From the NCBI GenBank assembly GCA_017477685.1, contig JAFUUT010000103.1, positions 1-15,892 of the forward strand: DNA of 15,892 bases, read 5' to 3'. Shown here one piece after another: positions 7,170-14,900 of the stretch (positions are counted from its first letter, which is position 1; each line of letters starts with the position of its first letter). Under the pieces are notes generated by a model that was given only the letters and a program-made list of their open reading frames with translations, searched no databases and was not told the DNA's origin. Both the position numbers and the translations under genes were made by a program. The DNA comes from a bacterium (GTDB lineage: Bacteria; Cyanobacteriota; Vampirovibrionia; Gastranaerophilales; Gastranaerophilaceae).

Positions 7170-7414
7170 ATGACTAAAAAATATAACCCGATAGAATATA
7201 TTAAAAACAAAGAATATGAATTTACACAAGAAATGTACAAAGAATAAAATCCGAAGAATTAATTACAGATCTTGAAGATAAACGAAAATTTGGGCAGTGT
7301 AATAAGATACCTATCACTCCGATACGAGGCATAAGAGGCGTTATGTCTATTGGCATACCAACCGGCTTTGCAGCTCCTGCGGAGCATATTTTTACCCTTG
7401 ATGAGGAATACTAA
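7170..7414 (+). pseudogene. Short frameshifted ORF (possible phage-gene remnant)
   Basis: ATG 7170 reads MTKKYNPIEYIKNKEYEF and stops at TAA after 25 codons. The frame shifted by -1 then runs without stop through KSEELITDLEDKRKFGQ and ITPIRGIRGVMSIGIP to TAA 7412-7414. Joined, the two parts give about 80 coding-like residues, as expected from one small indel near 7240-7250. No classical slippery heptamer is visible at the join. Four AAAG units (7146-7161) lie just upstream and there is no good ribosome site. Apart from this ORF, the 366 bases between 7123 and 7488 hold only the promoter-like sequence near 7427-7455. No tRNA or attachment site is seen. Confidence 0.4.
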
Positions 7415-7426
7415 TTATTTATATCC

Positions 7427-7455
7427 TTGAATTATTATTAAGAATATGGTATCTT
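7427..7455 (+). promoter_or_regulatory. Candidate promoter for the secreted-protein gene
   Basis: TTGAAT (7427-7432) and TATCTT (7450-7455) are separated by 17 bases, close to the sigma-70 type consensus. They lie about 35 bases before ATG 7489. The start would then fall near 7462. Confidence 0.45.
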
Positions 7456-7488
7456 AACGAAGAAAATTACACTTATCGGATAAATTTT

Positions 7489-8055
7489 ATGAATATTTTT
7501 AAATACTTTATTATCGGCATTTTATGTTTTTGCAATATTTGCATAGCACAAGCCGAGGTTATAACAAATTATAATAATCCCGTTATTTACAAAACTGTTT
7601 TATTCAAAAATGGGGAAAAAGACGCTAACAAAATTTTATATGAACATATAAAAAAAATTTCAACTAAAGAATCTCTTGAATATTGGAATTTTTCGGAACA
7701 ATCTGTTTGTGCATATAAGGTAGATTTGAATAATGACGGGAGTAAAGAAATAATAGGTTTTGCTCGTCCCCTTGCCTTTTGGAGCTGGAATGAAGGTACT
7801 GATCTATTTATTCTAAAAAAAATTAAAAATGAATACATAAATATAAGTGTATCCGGCATTCAATTTTCTCCAAATAGAAACCTATATATTTTGAAGAGTA
7901 AAACTAAAGGATATAACAACATAAAATTCTATTTTTTAAGGGCGTCAGAAAACGATTTCGGGTATGCATCATTCAAAAATAATAGTTATGAATGGAATTA
8001 CAGTAAAATGCCCCAAACCCCTGAAAGGACTCGAAATGAAAGATTAATAAAATAA
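7489..8055 (+). CDS. Secreted or periplasmic protein of unknown function
   Basis: The product has 188 residues. It begins with a clear signal peptide: K5, a hydrophobic core from residue 6 to 19 and an AQA site with cleavage predicted after A22. There is no proper lipobox. The mature part contains DLNNDGSKE (79-87), which resembles the Asp-rich calcium-binding loops found in VCBS/FG-GAP and EF-hand-like repeats, but only one copy is present. Its C-terminus is rich in aromatic residues and basic. It has its own candidate promoter and terminator, so it is a single-gene unit at the right edge of the phage block. It may be a chromosomal gene or a moron-type cargo gene; the sequence does not decide. 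Confidence 0.75.
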   Translation: MNIFKYFIIGILCFCNICIAQAEVITNYNNPVIYKTVLFKNGEKDANKILYEHIKKISTKESLEYWNFSEQSVCAYKVDLNNDGSKEIIGFARPLAFWSWNEGTDLFILKKIKNEYINISVSGIQFSPNRNLYILKSKTKGYNNIKFYFLRASENDFGYASFKNNSYEWNYSKMPQTPERTRNERLIK

Positions 8056-8078
8056 AAGACCCGCTATTGCGGGTCTTT
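8055..8078. terminator. Bidirectional rho-independent terminator
   Basis: AAAGACCCGC (8055-8064) pairs with GCGGGTCTTT (8069-8078) around a TATT loop, forming a 10-bp stem. On the - strand the stem is followed by a T-rich run (TTTTATTTTATT), so it ends the leftward gene at 8137-8319. On the + strand the stem itself ends in TTT, right after the stop codon of the secreted-protein gene. Confidence 0.85.
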
Positions 8079-8136
8079 GCTATTCCTATCCTTAATAAAT
8101 TCCTGTCTTTTCCTAATTTCCAACGATTTGTTCATT

Positions 8137-8319
8137 TTATGCTATAAAATTTGTTCCAAAACGATTTGCCCCTTGGAAGAATGATTGCTTCATCATTTGA
8201 GACAATGTTTTCTTAACGACTCTTTTATTATTCAAATTTTCGTGAACATCATTGATTGCTTCAGATGTTGATTTATATGTGTTTGTAACTGCATCAGAAA
8301 ATAATAGCAATGTTGCCAT
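8137..8319 (-). CDS. Small unknown protein, 60 aa
   Basis: I do not recognise this protein. It is read leftward from ATG 8319-8317, with GAGAGGA (8334-8328 on the - strand) 8 bases upstream, a good ribosome site. It ends at TAA 8139-8137, about 60 bases before the bidirectional terminator. The N-terminus MATLLLFSDAVTNTYKSTSEA is mildly hydrophobic, and the C-terminus KQSFFQGANRFGTNFIA is polar and aromatic. There are no cysteines and no clear membrane helix. The ribosome site and terminator make it a real gene more likely than not. It is divergent from the 492-aa helical protein and may share its control region. Confidence 0.55.
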   Translation of the reverse strand: MATLLLFSDAVTNTYKSTSEAINDVHENLNNKRVVKKTLSQMMKQSFFQGANRFGTNFIA

Positions 8320-8432
8320 AACTTGTATCCTCTCTTCTCTTAAATTTCTTTTTCTTTATTTATCTCTTACATATATATAAAAACTTTTTTCAAAAAAATA
8401 TTGCCTTTTTATATTCAATTTATATAACTTTT

Positions 8433-8448
8433 GTTACATTTCTTTACA
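8433..8448 (+). promoter_or_regulatory. HLR1-type (RpaB-like) direct-repeat operator
   Basis: GTTACATTTCTTTACA matches the cyanobacterial HLR1 consensus (G/T)TTACA(T/A)(T/A)NN(G/T)TTACA at every position. HLR1 is the site of the OmpR-type response regulator RpaB. It lies between two divergent genes, 70 bases before ATG 8518. A -10-like TATTAA at 8461-8466 has no matching -35, so the repeat would cover the -35 zone, as in response-regulator-activated promoters. Another possible promoter, TTGCCT 8401-8406 with TATAAC 8423-8428, would place the repeat downstream of the -10, where it would repress. The regulator itself is not in the window. Confidence 0.45.
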
Positions 8449-8504
8449 TAACCCCCGAATTATTAAAGTTCAAATAAAAATATGCCGATTACAGACGTAA
8501 GACG

Positions 8505-8510
8505 AAAGGA
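8505..8510 (+). promoter_or_regulatory. Ribosome binding site fixing the start at 8518
   Basis: AAAGGA lies 7 bases before ATG 8518. The in-frame ATG at 8482 has no ribosome site, so 8518 is chosen and the first 12 codons of the longer frame are left out. Confidence 0.8.
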
Positions 8511-8517
8511 ATATTCA

Positions 8518-9996
8518 ATGGGATTATCTTCAAACGCAAGACTTTTATCCATAACAGCCCGCTTGACCAGTAACGAATACGAGTCACAGCAGGTTTCTAA
8601 TGCAAAAATGCGTCTTGCTACAAAATCCCAAGAAGCAAGCGAAAGGTATCTTGAAGCATTAAGCGAAACAAACTACTCTTATATGACTTTTGATGCACAA
8701 GGTAACGCTCTTAATGTCCCTCTAACCGCAGCTGTTTTATATCAGTATGGTAACTCAAAAAATCAATACATACTTTCAAATGCCGCAGGACAAGCACTTA
8801 TAAGCAGAGAAGACAAATATCATTATGATAATGCGGCAACTCTTAGAGAATTTTTAGAAAGCTACGGTTTGAACGCAAACTTTAGAACTCAAACCCTTAA
8901 AGAGAATTATGAATACTTAAACAGCAATAGTAGTGACCCTGCAATTGGCGGCAGAGCAGCTTTAGAACAGTGGCAAAATCTTATGGACAGCTATAAAGCT
9001 AATGCCGCATATAGTACTGATGCTTGGGCAAAAGAGTACACAGAAAGCAAAGAAGTCTATAATGCCGCATTAGAAAATTACAACAAGGCAATACAGGAAC
9101 TATCCGAAGGGAAAAGTACTTTTACAGGCATACACATTGATACAAGTACTACACCATATACAATTCCGCTAAACAACGATGAAAAGATGATTGAAATCTT
9201 CACTACAGAACCTAAAGCGGATCTTGAAGACAATGGGGTGATATTTAACGATACAGATCCGAACTCAAATACTGTATACCATAAAATTGATATTGATACT
9301 ATTCTTGAAGAATTGACAGAAATATTAAATACTGCAAAAGAAAGATATTCAAATGCCGTTACATATGATGCATATATCGAAAATATTATCAGAAGTGACA
9401 GCGCTAATTCCACAGCTTGCGATAATTATGATAATTATTTAGAACATTTAAACAATTTCAATATAGAAATGGAAGAACTCGGAATCAACATGAACGAAGT
9501 ATACTCATACGATGACACCACAAAAGCACGCTGGTATACAAACTTATGGTACAGAATAAACGGAGATTCCACTTCAAAATCTACTAATCCAAACTGTGCA
9601 GAACTTGATAACAAATTACTAACCAGTACTTCCTGGATAAAAGATGCACTCGCACACGGTGATATATCAATCGAAATGGGTACATATACTCAATCCGAAA
9701 ACCTGACCGTTGATTCAACAAAACCAACAGTAGAGGCACTCAAAGGCATTTCGTGGAAAACAAAAATATTCTCATCTTGTCCGGATATCACAAGAAGCGA
9801 CAATGATAAAGCTATTGAAACAGCAGAAGCAGAATATCAAAAAGCTTTATCCGAAATTAACATCAAAGACGAAAGATACCAAAGGAAATTAAACACTTTG
9901 GACTCTGAGCATAATGCACTCCAAACAGAATATGAATCTGTTAAAAGTGCACTATCAAAGAACATTGAAAGATCATTCAAAGCCTTCCAGGGCTAG
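8518..9996 (+). CDS. Large helical protein with flagellin-like ends, Melainabacteria type
   Basis: The product has 492 residues from ATG 8518. It starts MGLSSNARLLSITARLTSNE followed by a long polar helix (YESQQVSNAKMRLATKSQEA), and ends in a coiled-coil helix (EYQKALSEINIKDERYQRKL, then EHNALQTEYESVKSALSKNI). Paired helical termini around a variable core resemble the flagellin and hook-associated protein plan, but there is no strong family motif. The core has WYTNLWYRINGD and SWIKDALAHGDISIEM, which I recall, without having checked, from a family present in several copies in Gastranaerophilales. No signal peptide or membrane helix is visible. The last two codons and the stop lie in sequence shared with the 59-bp tandem repeat, so the C-terminus may have been altered by repeat insertion. 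Confidence 0.75.
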   Translation: MGLSSNARLLSITARLTSNEYESQQVSNAKMRLATKSQEASERYLEALSETNYSYMTFDAQGNALNVPLTAAVLYQYGNSKNQYILSNAAGQALISREDKYHYDNAATLREFLESYGLNANFRTQTLKENYEYLNSNSSDPAIGGRAALEQWQNLMDSYKANAAYSTDAWAKEYTESKEVYNAALENYNKAIQELSEGKSTFTGIHIDTSTTPYTIPLNNDEKMIEIFTTEPKADLEDNGVIFNDTDPNSNTVYHKIDIDTILEELTEILNTAKERYSNAVTYDAYIENIIRSDSANSTACDNYDNYLEHLNNFNIEMEELGINMNEVYSYDDTTKARWYTNLWYRINGDSTSKSTNPNCAELDNKLLTSTSWIKDALAHGDISIEMGTYTQSENLTVDSTKPTVEALKGISWKTKIFSSCPDITRSDNDKAIETAEAEYQKALSEINIKDERYQRKLNTLDSEHNALQTEYESVKSALSKNIERSFKAFQG

Positions 9997-10140
9997 GGGT
10001 AGGGGTAAATGATACTCTACAACCGGCTGCGCCCTCCGCCAAAAGTACAAGTCAGGGCTGGGGGTAAATGATACTCTACAACCGGCTGCGCCCTCCGCCA
10101 AAAGTACAAGTCAGGGCTAGGGGTAAATGATACTTCTACA
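9988..10140. repeat. 59-bp GC-rich tandem repeat overlapping a stop codon
   Basis: Two full units at 10002-10060 and 10061-10119 differ in one base at the end. A third, partial unit is at 10120-10140, with one inserted T. The last 14 bases of a unit (CAGGGCTAGGGGTA) also occur at 9988-10001 and contain the stop codon of the 492-aa protein. The unit is about 56% G+C by hand count, well above its surroundings. Its source is unknown; an imported or mobile short repeat is possible. Confidence 0.9.
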
Positions 10141-10207
10141 AATGATCGTACTGAAATTAATGTATAAAAAAGATTTATAAAGACTTTTCCCCTATAATTT
10201 ATTTTTC

Positions 10208-10238
10208 CCTCTACCGAAGTTTCTTTAGTAGAGGTTTT
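10208..10238 (+). terminator. Rho-independent terminator
   Basis: CCTCTAC (10208-10214) pairs with GTAGAGG (10228-10234), with an inner 4-bp stem and TTT loop after one mismatch. TTTT follows directly. It lies about 210 bases after the 492-aa gene and is probably its terminator, displaced by the tandem repeats. A T-rich stretch also precedes it, so it may work in both directions. Confidence 0.6.
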
Positions 10239-10266
10239 CATTGTGGGTGAAGTCTGAGACATAATA

Positions 10267-10363
10267 CCCCTCTCCTAAAGAGTAGGAGAGAGAAAGGTGA
10301 GGTCTGAATCATTATATCCCCTCTCCTAAAGAATAGGAGAGGGACGGGTGAGGTATGAATAAT
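10267..10363. repeat. Two REP-like hairpin repeats, 51-bp period
   Basis: Copy A (10267-10317) and copy B (10318 onward) share CCCCTCTCCTAAAGA, TAGGAGAG and a GGTGAGGT tail. Copy A forms an 8-bp stem (10270-10277 with 10283-10290) and copy B a 10-bp stem (10319-10328 with 10334-10343), both with 5-base loops. A third copy of the tail alone, GGTGAAGTCTGA, is at 10246-10257. This 'CCCTCTCC...GGAGAGGG...GGGTGAGG' form is like the REP elements scattered between genes in many bacteria, which are often moved by TnpA-REP transposases. No such transposase is in the window. Confidence 0.75.
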
Positions 10364-10373
10364 TTTCCTCCAC

Positions 10374-10402
10374 TTGCACCCAATAAACTAATATACTAAT
10401 AT
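10374..10402 (+). promoter_or_regulatory. pdxA promoter, likely leaderless transcript
   Basis: TTGCAC (10374-10379) and TAATAT (10397-10402) are 17 bases apart. Transcription would start about 7 bases later, at or next to ATG 10409. No ribosome site precedes that ATG, which fits leaderless translation. An overlapping TATAAT (10400-10405) has poorer spacing. Confidence 0.55.
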
Positions 10403-10408
10403 AATCTT

Positions 10409-11326
10409 ATGAACAAAATTGCAATTACAACAGGGGACCCAAACGGAATCGGAGCAGAAATAACAATTAAAGCTTTGAACAAACTTGATTTGGCGGAAGA
10501 TAAAGTCGTTTTAATAAGCAATAAAAAAATTCTGGATTTTTACGGAAAATTGAATAAAAACTACGAAATCATTGAAATCCCGTACGATTATCACAATATA
10601 AAACCCGGTAAAATCACGAAAGAAGCCGGAGAATTTTCTTTTCAATCGCTGGTTAAAGTGTGCCAAATAAAGCCAAAAGCCATTGTAACATCACCTGTTG
10701 CAAAAAACGCAATGCATCTTGCCGGTCACAATTTTAACGGTCAAACAGAGGTTTTACAAAAATACTTAGCCCGAGATAGTCAACTTGCCGAAATGCTTTT
10801 TGTTGCAAAAAATTTCAGAGTGTTACTTTTGACAAGACACTGTGCGCTAAAAGATATACAACTTACAAAAGAACTCGTAATCACAAAAATTAAAAACCTT
10901 GTGCGCACTTTTGAAAAAGATTTCAATATCAAATCCCCCAAATTCGCACTTTGCGGTTTTAACCCTCATGCCGGCGAAGACGGAATTTTAGGTTCGGAAG
11001 AACAAGAGATTTTAATTCCTGCAATTAGAGAATTATTACAAAGCGGAATTGATATTTCTATGCCGCAGCCTTCGGATACTTTGTTTGTAAAGGCGGCAGA
11101 ACACTATTTTAATAATGAAAAAGATGAATACGACTGTTATATTGCGAACTACCATGACCAAGGTCTAATACCGATAAAAACAGTTGCAGGTATCAAAACA
11201 GTCAACACAACTATCGGTCTTGATATTATAAGAACATCCCCCGGACACGGTACAGCCTTTGATATCGCAGGGAAGAATATCGCAAATCCTGACGGCATGA
11301 TAGAAGCGATAAAACAAGTTCTATAA
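10409..11326 (+). CDS. pdxA: 4-hydroxythreonine-4-phosphate dehydrogenase (vitamin B6 synthesis)
   Basis: PdxA oxidises 4-phosphooxy-L-threonine with NAD to the precursor that PdxJ condenses into pyridoxine 5'-phosphate. The 305-residue frame starts with the family N-terminus ITTGDPNGIG (residues 6-15), which fixes the start at 10409. Metal-binding histidines are visible at H144 (LTRHCALKD), H187 (GFNPHAGE) and H249 (NYHDQGL). TSPVAK (94-99) and the end pattern RTSPGHGTAFDIAG (275-288) are also present. The length is slightly below the E. coli protein. One oddity: the substrate-binding GHTE motif reads GQTE here (Q112). It has its own promoter and converges on the leftward nuclease gene, overlapping its end by 6 bases. 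Confidence 0.95.
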   Translation: MNKIAITTGDPNGIGAEITIKALNKLDLAEDKVVLISNKKILDFYGKLNKNYEIIEIPYDYHNIKPGKITKEAGEFSFQSLVKVCQIKPKAIVTSPVAKNAMHLAGHNFNGQTEVLQKYLARDSQLAEMLFVAKNFRVLLLTRHCALKDIQLTKELVITKIKNLVRTFEKDFNIKSPKFALCGFNPHAGEDGILGSEEQEILIPAIRELLQSGIDISMPQPSDTLFVKAAEHYFNNEKDEYDCYIANYHDQGLIPIKTVAGIKTVNTTIGLDIIRTSPGHGTAFDIAGKNIANPDGMIEAIKQVL

Positions 11327-11953
11327 ACAGAATTTTGAATATATACAACCCGCACAATTTTCTTGATTTTCGGGGTAAATATAGGAGCTGCTTATTTGCT
11401 TGCAGATTTCTGCAATTTTATATTCATATATTTTTTTCATTTCATGAGTAAATTCAATAATATAATTCTTTTTATCTTTCAAATTAATATAGACAAAATA
11501 CAAAGAATCATACTGTTTTAAATACCTATCCGCACAAATAAAATATATCATTGTTTGAAAATCATATTCAGGATTCTTGGGTATTGAACCTGTTTTATAA
11601 TCAAGGATATAGTATTTCCCGCCATCTTTAACAAGTGCATCAATTCTGCCGCCAACCCAGTATTCACCTACTTTTGCGTTGATTTGAAATTCTGATTTGA
11701 AATACTCTTTATTATAAAATTCATTTTCTTTTAAGAGTTTCCATAATTCTTTTTCTTTTACACTTAACTGAGTTTCAAGTCTTTCAATATTTATCCCCTG
11801 AAGATTATAATTTGCAAGGGCGTGTATTTTTTTCCCTTTTTCAAAAGGCACAGACGATTGTGGCGCTGAAAGATTTTCTATATATGTATAACAGAACTTT
11901 TTAGGACAAGACAAGTAAGTTTTTATCATATTCGGAGAAAAAATATCTATCAC
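11321..11953 (-). CDS. RecB/Cas4-like PD-(D/E)XK nuclease with iron-sulfur cysteines
   Basis: The product has 210 residues. It starts with IFSPNMIKTYLSCPKKF, the entry motif of the PDDEXK_1 (RecB/AddB/Cas4) family. Catalytic positions are H44 (GKKIHAL), D105 (GGRIDALV), D118 and K120 (ILDYKTG), and Q133/Y137 (QTMIY). C16 together with C200, C203 and C209 at the C-terminus matches the four-cysteine 4Fe-4S 'clasp' of AddB and Cas4. It should be a single-strand DNA exonuclease or endonuclease. The start is GTG (11953-11951), overlapping the stop of the helicase gene by one base (TAGTG), with AAAGGAG 9 bases upstream. The two genes therefore form a coupled operon and probably one complex. Confidence 0.85.
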   Translation of the reverse strand: MIDIFSPNMIKTYLSCPKKFCYTYIENLSAPQSSVPFEKGKKIHALANYNLQGINIERLETQLSVKEKELWKLLKENEFYNKEYFKSEFQINAKVGEYWVGGRIDALVKDGGKYYILDYKTGSIPKNPEYDFQTMIYFICADRYLKQYDSLYFVYINLKDKKNYIIEFTHEMKKIYEYKIAEICKQISSSYIYPENQENCAGCIYSKFCL

Positions 11954-14900
11954 TATACTTCACTCCTTTCCACATTTTGCAGCACTTCATCAAAAATTAT
12001 ATTAGGTTCGGAATCCTTTAATTTGCCAAAGCTTTGTTCTTTTTTGCTGGCACACAAGAATAGTTTATTTTTTGCACGAGTTATTGCGACATACAAAAGT
12101 CTCAAATTTTCGGCTAGTATTTCCTGTTTTAATTCAAGTTCACTTTTTTGTTTATATTGCGGATTAAATGCCCTGATTTCCTCCAGAAAATCAGCGGATT
12201 TTAAAGTTATAGATTCAACAGACAACGGCAAATTCTTTTCACTCAACTCAGGTATCACAACCAAATTAAATTCATCTCCTTTGGATTTGTGCATGGTCAT
12301 TATTTGAATTTTGCCCTGTGCAGATTTTTTATCATCCTCATCTTCCTCGCTAAAAAATTTAAAACCGCTCAAATTCGGTCTTTTTGCAAGTTCGCCAAGA
12401 CGATTTACCGCATATTCAAGAGAATTGTTATTCATACAAATTCTTTTGACCAAAGTTGAAATCAAATAAATATTTGATTTATCGATATCTGTTTTTAAAA
12501 GTCTTAAATCCTGAGCAATTTTTATAACAAGTTCATTCGGGGGCAAAGAGCATAATGAAATCCAATAATTTACATCCCAGTAAAATTGCTCCAATGCAGT
12601 ATTTGCAAAATTATCACAATCTATTGTTATAATGGGATTTTCGTACTTTCTTATTTCATAACCGAGTCCCTGTTTATACACACCCATTTGATATAATGTA
12701 TCAAAATTTTCACCTAAAACATTATTATCAAACGGATGCAGAATTATCTGCAATACGGCAAAAATGCTCCTGAATATATTTTTCTGCTCCAGACACTGGT
12801 TTCTTGTAATAACACTAAAGCCGCTATTTACAAGCAAACTTTGCCATTGGGTAACCTGATAATTATTCCTTAACAAAACTCCTACAGTATAATCGGGATT
12901 TTTAGCGAGTGTAGTTTTAATAAGATTTAAAACAGAATTTCTTTCATTAATCGGAGTATCGAAAATCTGTGCAGATACAGCATCTTTATCCTGAGGATTT
13001 TTACCTTCAACAGGATGCATATACATTTCAAAAAACGAGTTCTTACTTACATCATCTGTTAAACTCCATTTGACTAAAGAATTTGCACATTCCCAAACAT
13101 CATGCGCACATCTTTGAGAACAATCCATACTCACATTTTGATTTTCTGTTATAAAACGTCTGAAACCTTCCACATCAGCATTAGAAAAAGTTGCGGTAAT
13201 AGATTGATTAACATCTCCGCACCTTATCACATTTTTGTATTTACCCGACAGCAGGGTAATCAATTTCTGCTGAACAGACGAAGAATCTTGAGCCTCGTCT
13301 TCAATAATATATTCACAAATATCCTGATAATGAGCAAGAATATCCTCATTGTCCTCTAAAATTTTAACAGAACCAATCAGCATATCATCATAATCAATAA
13401 GATTAAACTCTTTTAAACTCTCTTGATATTTCAAATAAAATTCACTGAACTGCTTTAATTTTTTATCGGTAATATTTTCAGGAAAAACGCCGCGCCCTAT
13501 TTTATAAACAGAAACAGCTCTATCAAATTCCTCCGCCATTTTTTGCTTTAAACCAAGCTGCGAAGAAATTTCTTTTAAAATTCTGCTCCTTTGCGAATCG
13601 TCACAAATTTCAAAATCCGCACTCAAACCCAGTTTTTCATAATTGCCGTTTTCCTTTAAAATTCTTAGGGCAAGACCGTGAATAGTGCTTATATTTGGCA
13701 TTTTAGAAGAATTTTTACGGACGTTTTTAATTCTTTCTCTAAAATTCCTTGCCGCAGAACCCATATAAGTCAGTACAAAAATACGTTCAGGATCAATTCC
13801 TCGTTCTAACAACTTGATAATTAATGCAAGCAGTATAGTCGTTTTTCCGGCTCCGGGGACGGCAGATATACCCATGTAACCTGATTTGTACTCTAATACA
13901 GGTTTTTGATCTTCTCTTGGGATAATTTTGAAAACTTGTTCCTCTTTTTCATCGGCACTATTGTCTTCTTGTGTTATTATGTATTCTTCCAATGCGCCGT
14001 AATTTTCGACACCGTTGGAATCAAACAAACTAAAAGCACAATATATATGTTCCGATGCGCAAAGCGCAAGTTTTCTCAAAACTCTGGCATTTTTATCTTT
14101 TGAAAGTTGTATATTATCTTCTATCGTATATTCATTTTTATCCCAGTCTTTTTGGAAAACCCAGGCATTGTATAAAGGGCCGGTATCGGATTTTATCCAC
14201 TCCGCATTTGACACATCCAGCCATATTTGATATTTTGTTTTGACCTGATTATCAATAATCTTTTGCGGGGTTGAAATTATAAGATTATCATTATCTATTT
14301 CCAAAACAGAATATGGATTTTCAGAAATAATAGAATTTTCAATTTGCAAAATTATATCTGACTTTCGGTTATTAAAATCCTTACCGAAAATATTTTCAAA
14401 ATCTGTTATCTGCTTTATAAAGAAATTGAATTTATTAATTTCATTTTTATCTACAGAATTAAAATTATATAAAACATTATATATTTCTATTATTTGCTCG
14501 GAAAGTTTTTTATCAGAAGTCGAAAGACTTTCAACAAGATCCGTAAATGTTTTGTACTCCTCGGTATATTCACTTTCACAAAATTCATACGGAATTAAAT
14601 TTTTAGTTTTTTCAAAATTCTCTAATATTTCTTGACAATATTTCAAAGGTATGCGCAAAATTTCATATAAAATTACACGAATATCAAACTCACTCACCGT
14701 TGATTTTAAATCAGTATTAAGCTTCAAAATGGTTATAGCCGCATACACAAGTTTATTTTGTATAAGTTTTTCACTCCCTGTAAGATAAAGAGGAGTTATG
14801 TTTTTAAAATTTTCTTTCAAAGAAAATCTCAACATTTCATCAACAATAGGAGTAACAATTGAAATCTCGCAAGGCAATATCCCAAAATTCAACAGAGATT

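Noticed and set aside
7123..7488. A prophage attachment site or tRNA at the right edge of the phage block
   Set aside because: No tRNA-like fold or integrase is seen. The left edge is outside the window, so a direct repeat cannot be tested.
10002..10140. Repeats that could be a short CRISPR array
   Set aside because: The whole 59-bp period is conserved, with no variable spacers and only two full copies, so this is a tandem duplication.
10017..10262. Leftward 81-codon frame across the tandem repeats
   Set aside because: It is made largely of the repeat read on the other strand, has no ribosome site and shows no protein-like conservation pattern.
12023..12307. Rightward frames of 60-95 codons inside the helicase gene (this one and several up to 15697)
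   Set aside because: They lie opposite a long gene with intact motifs, lack ribosome sites and are lysine/serine/phenylalanine-rich as expected from antisense reading.
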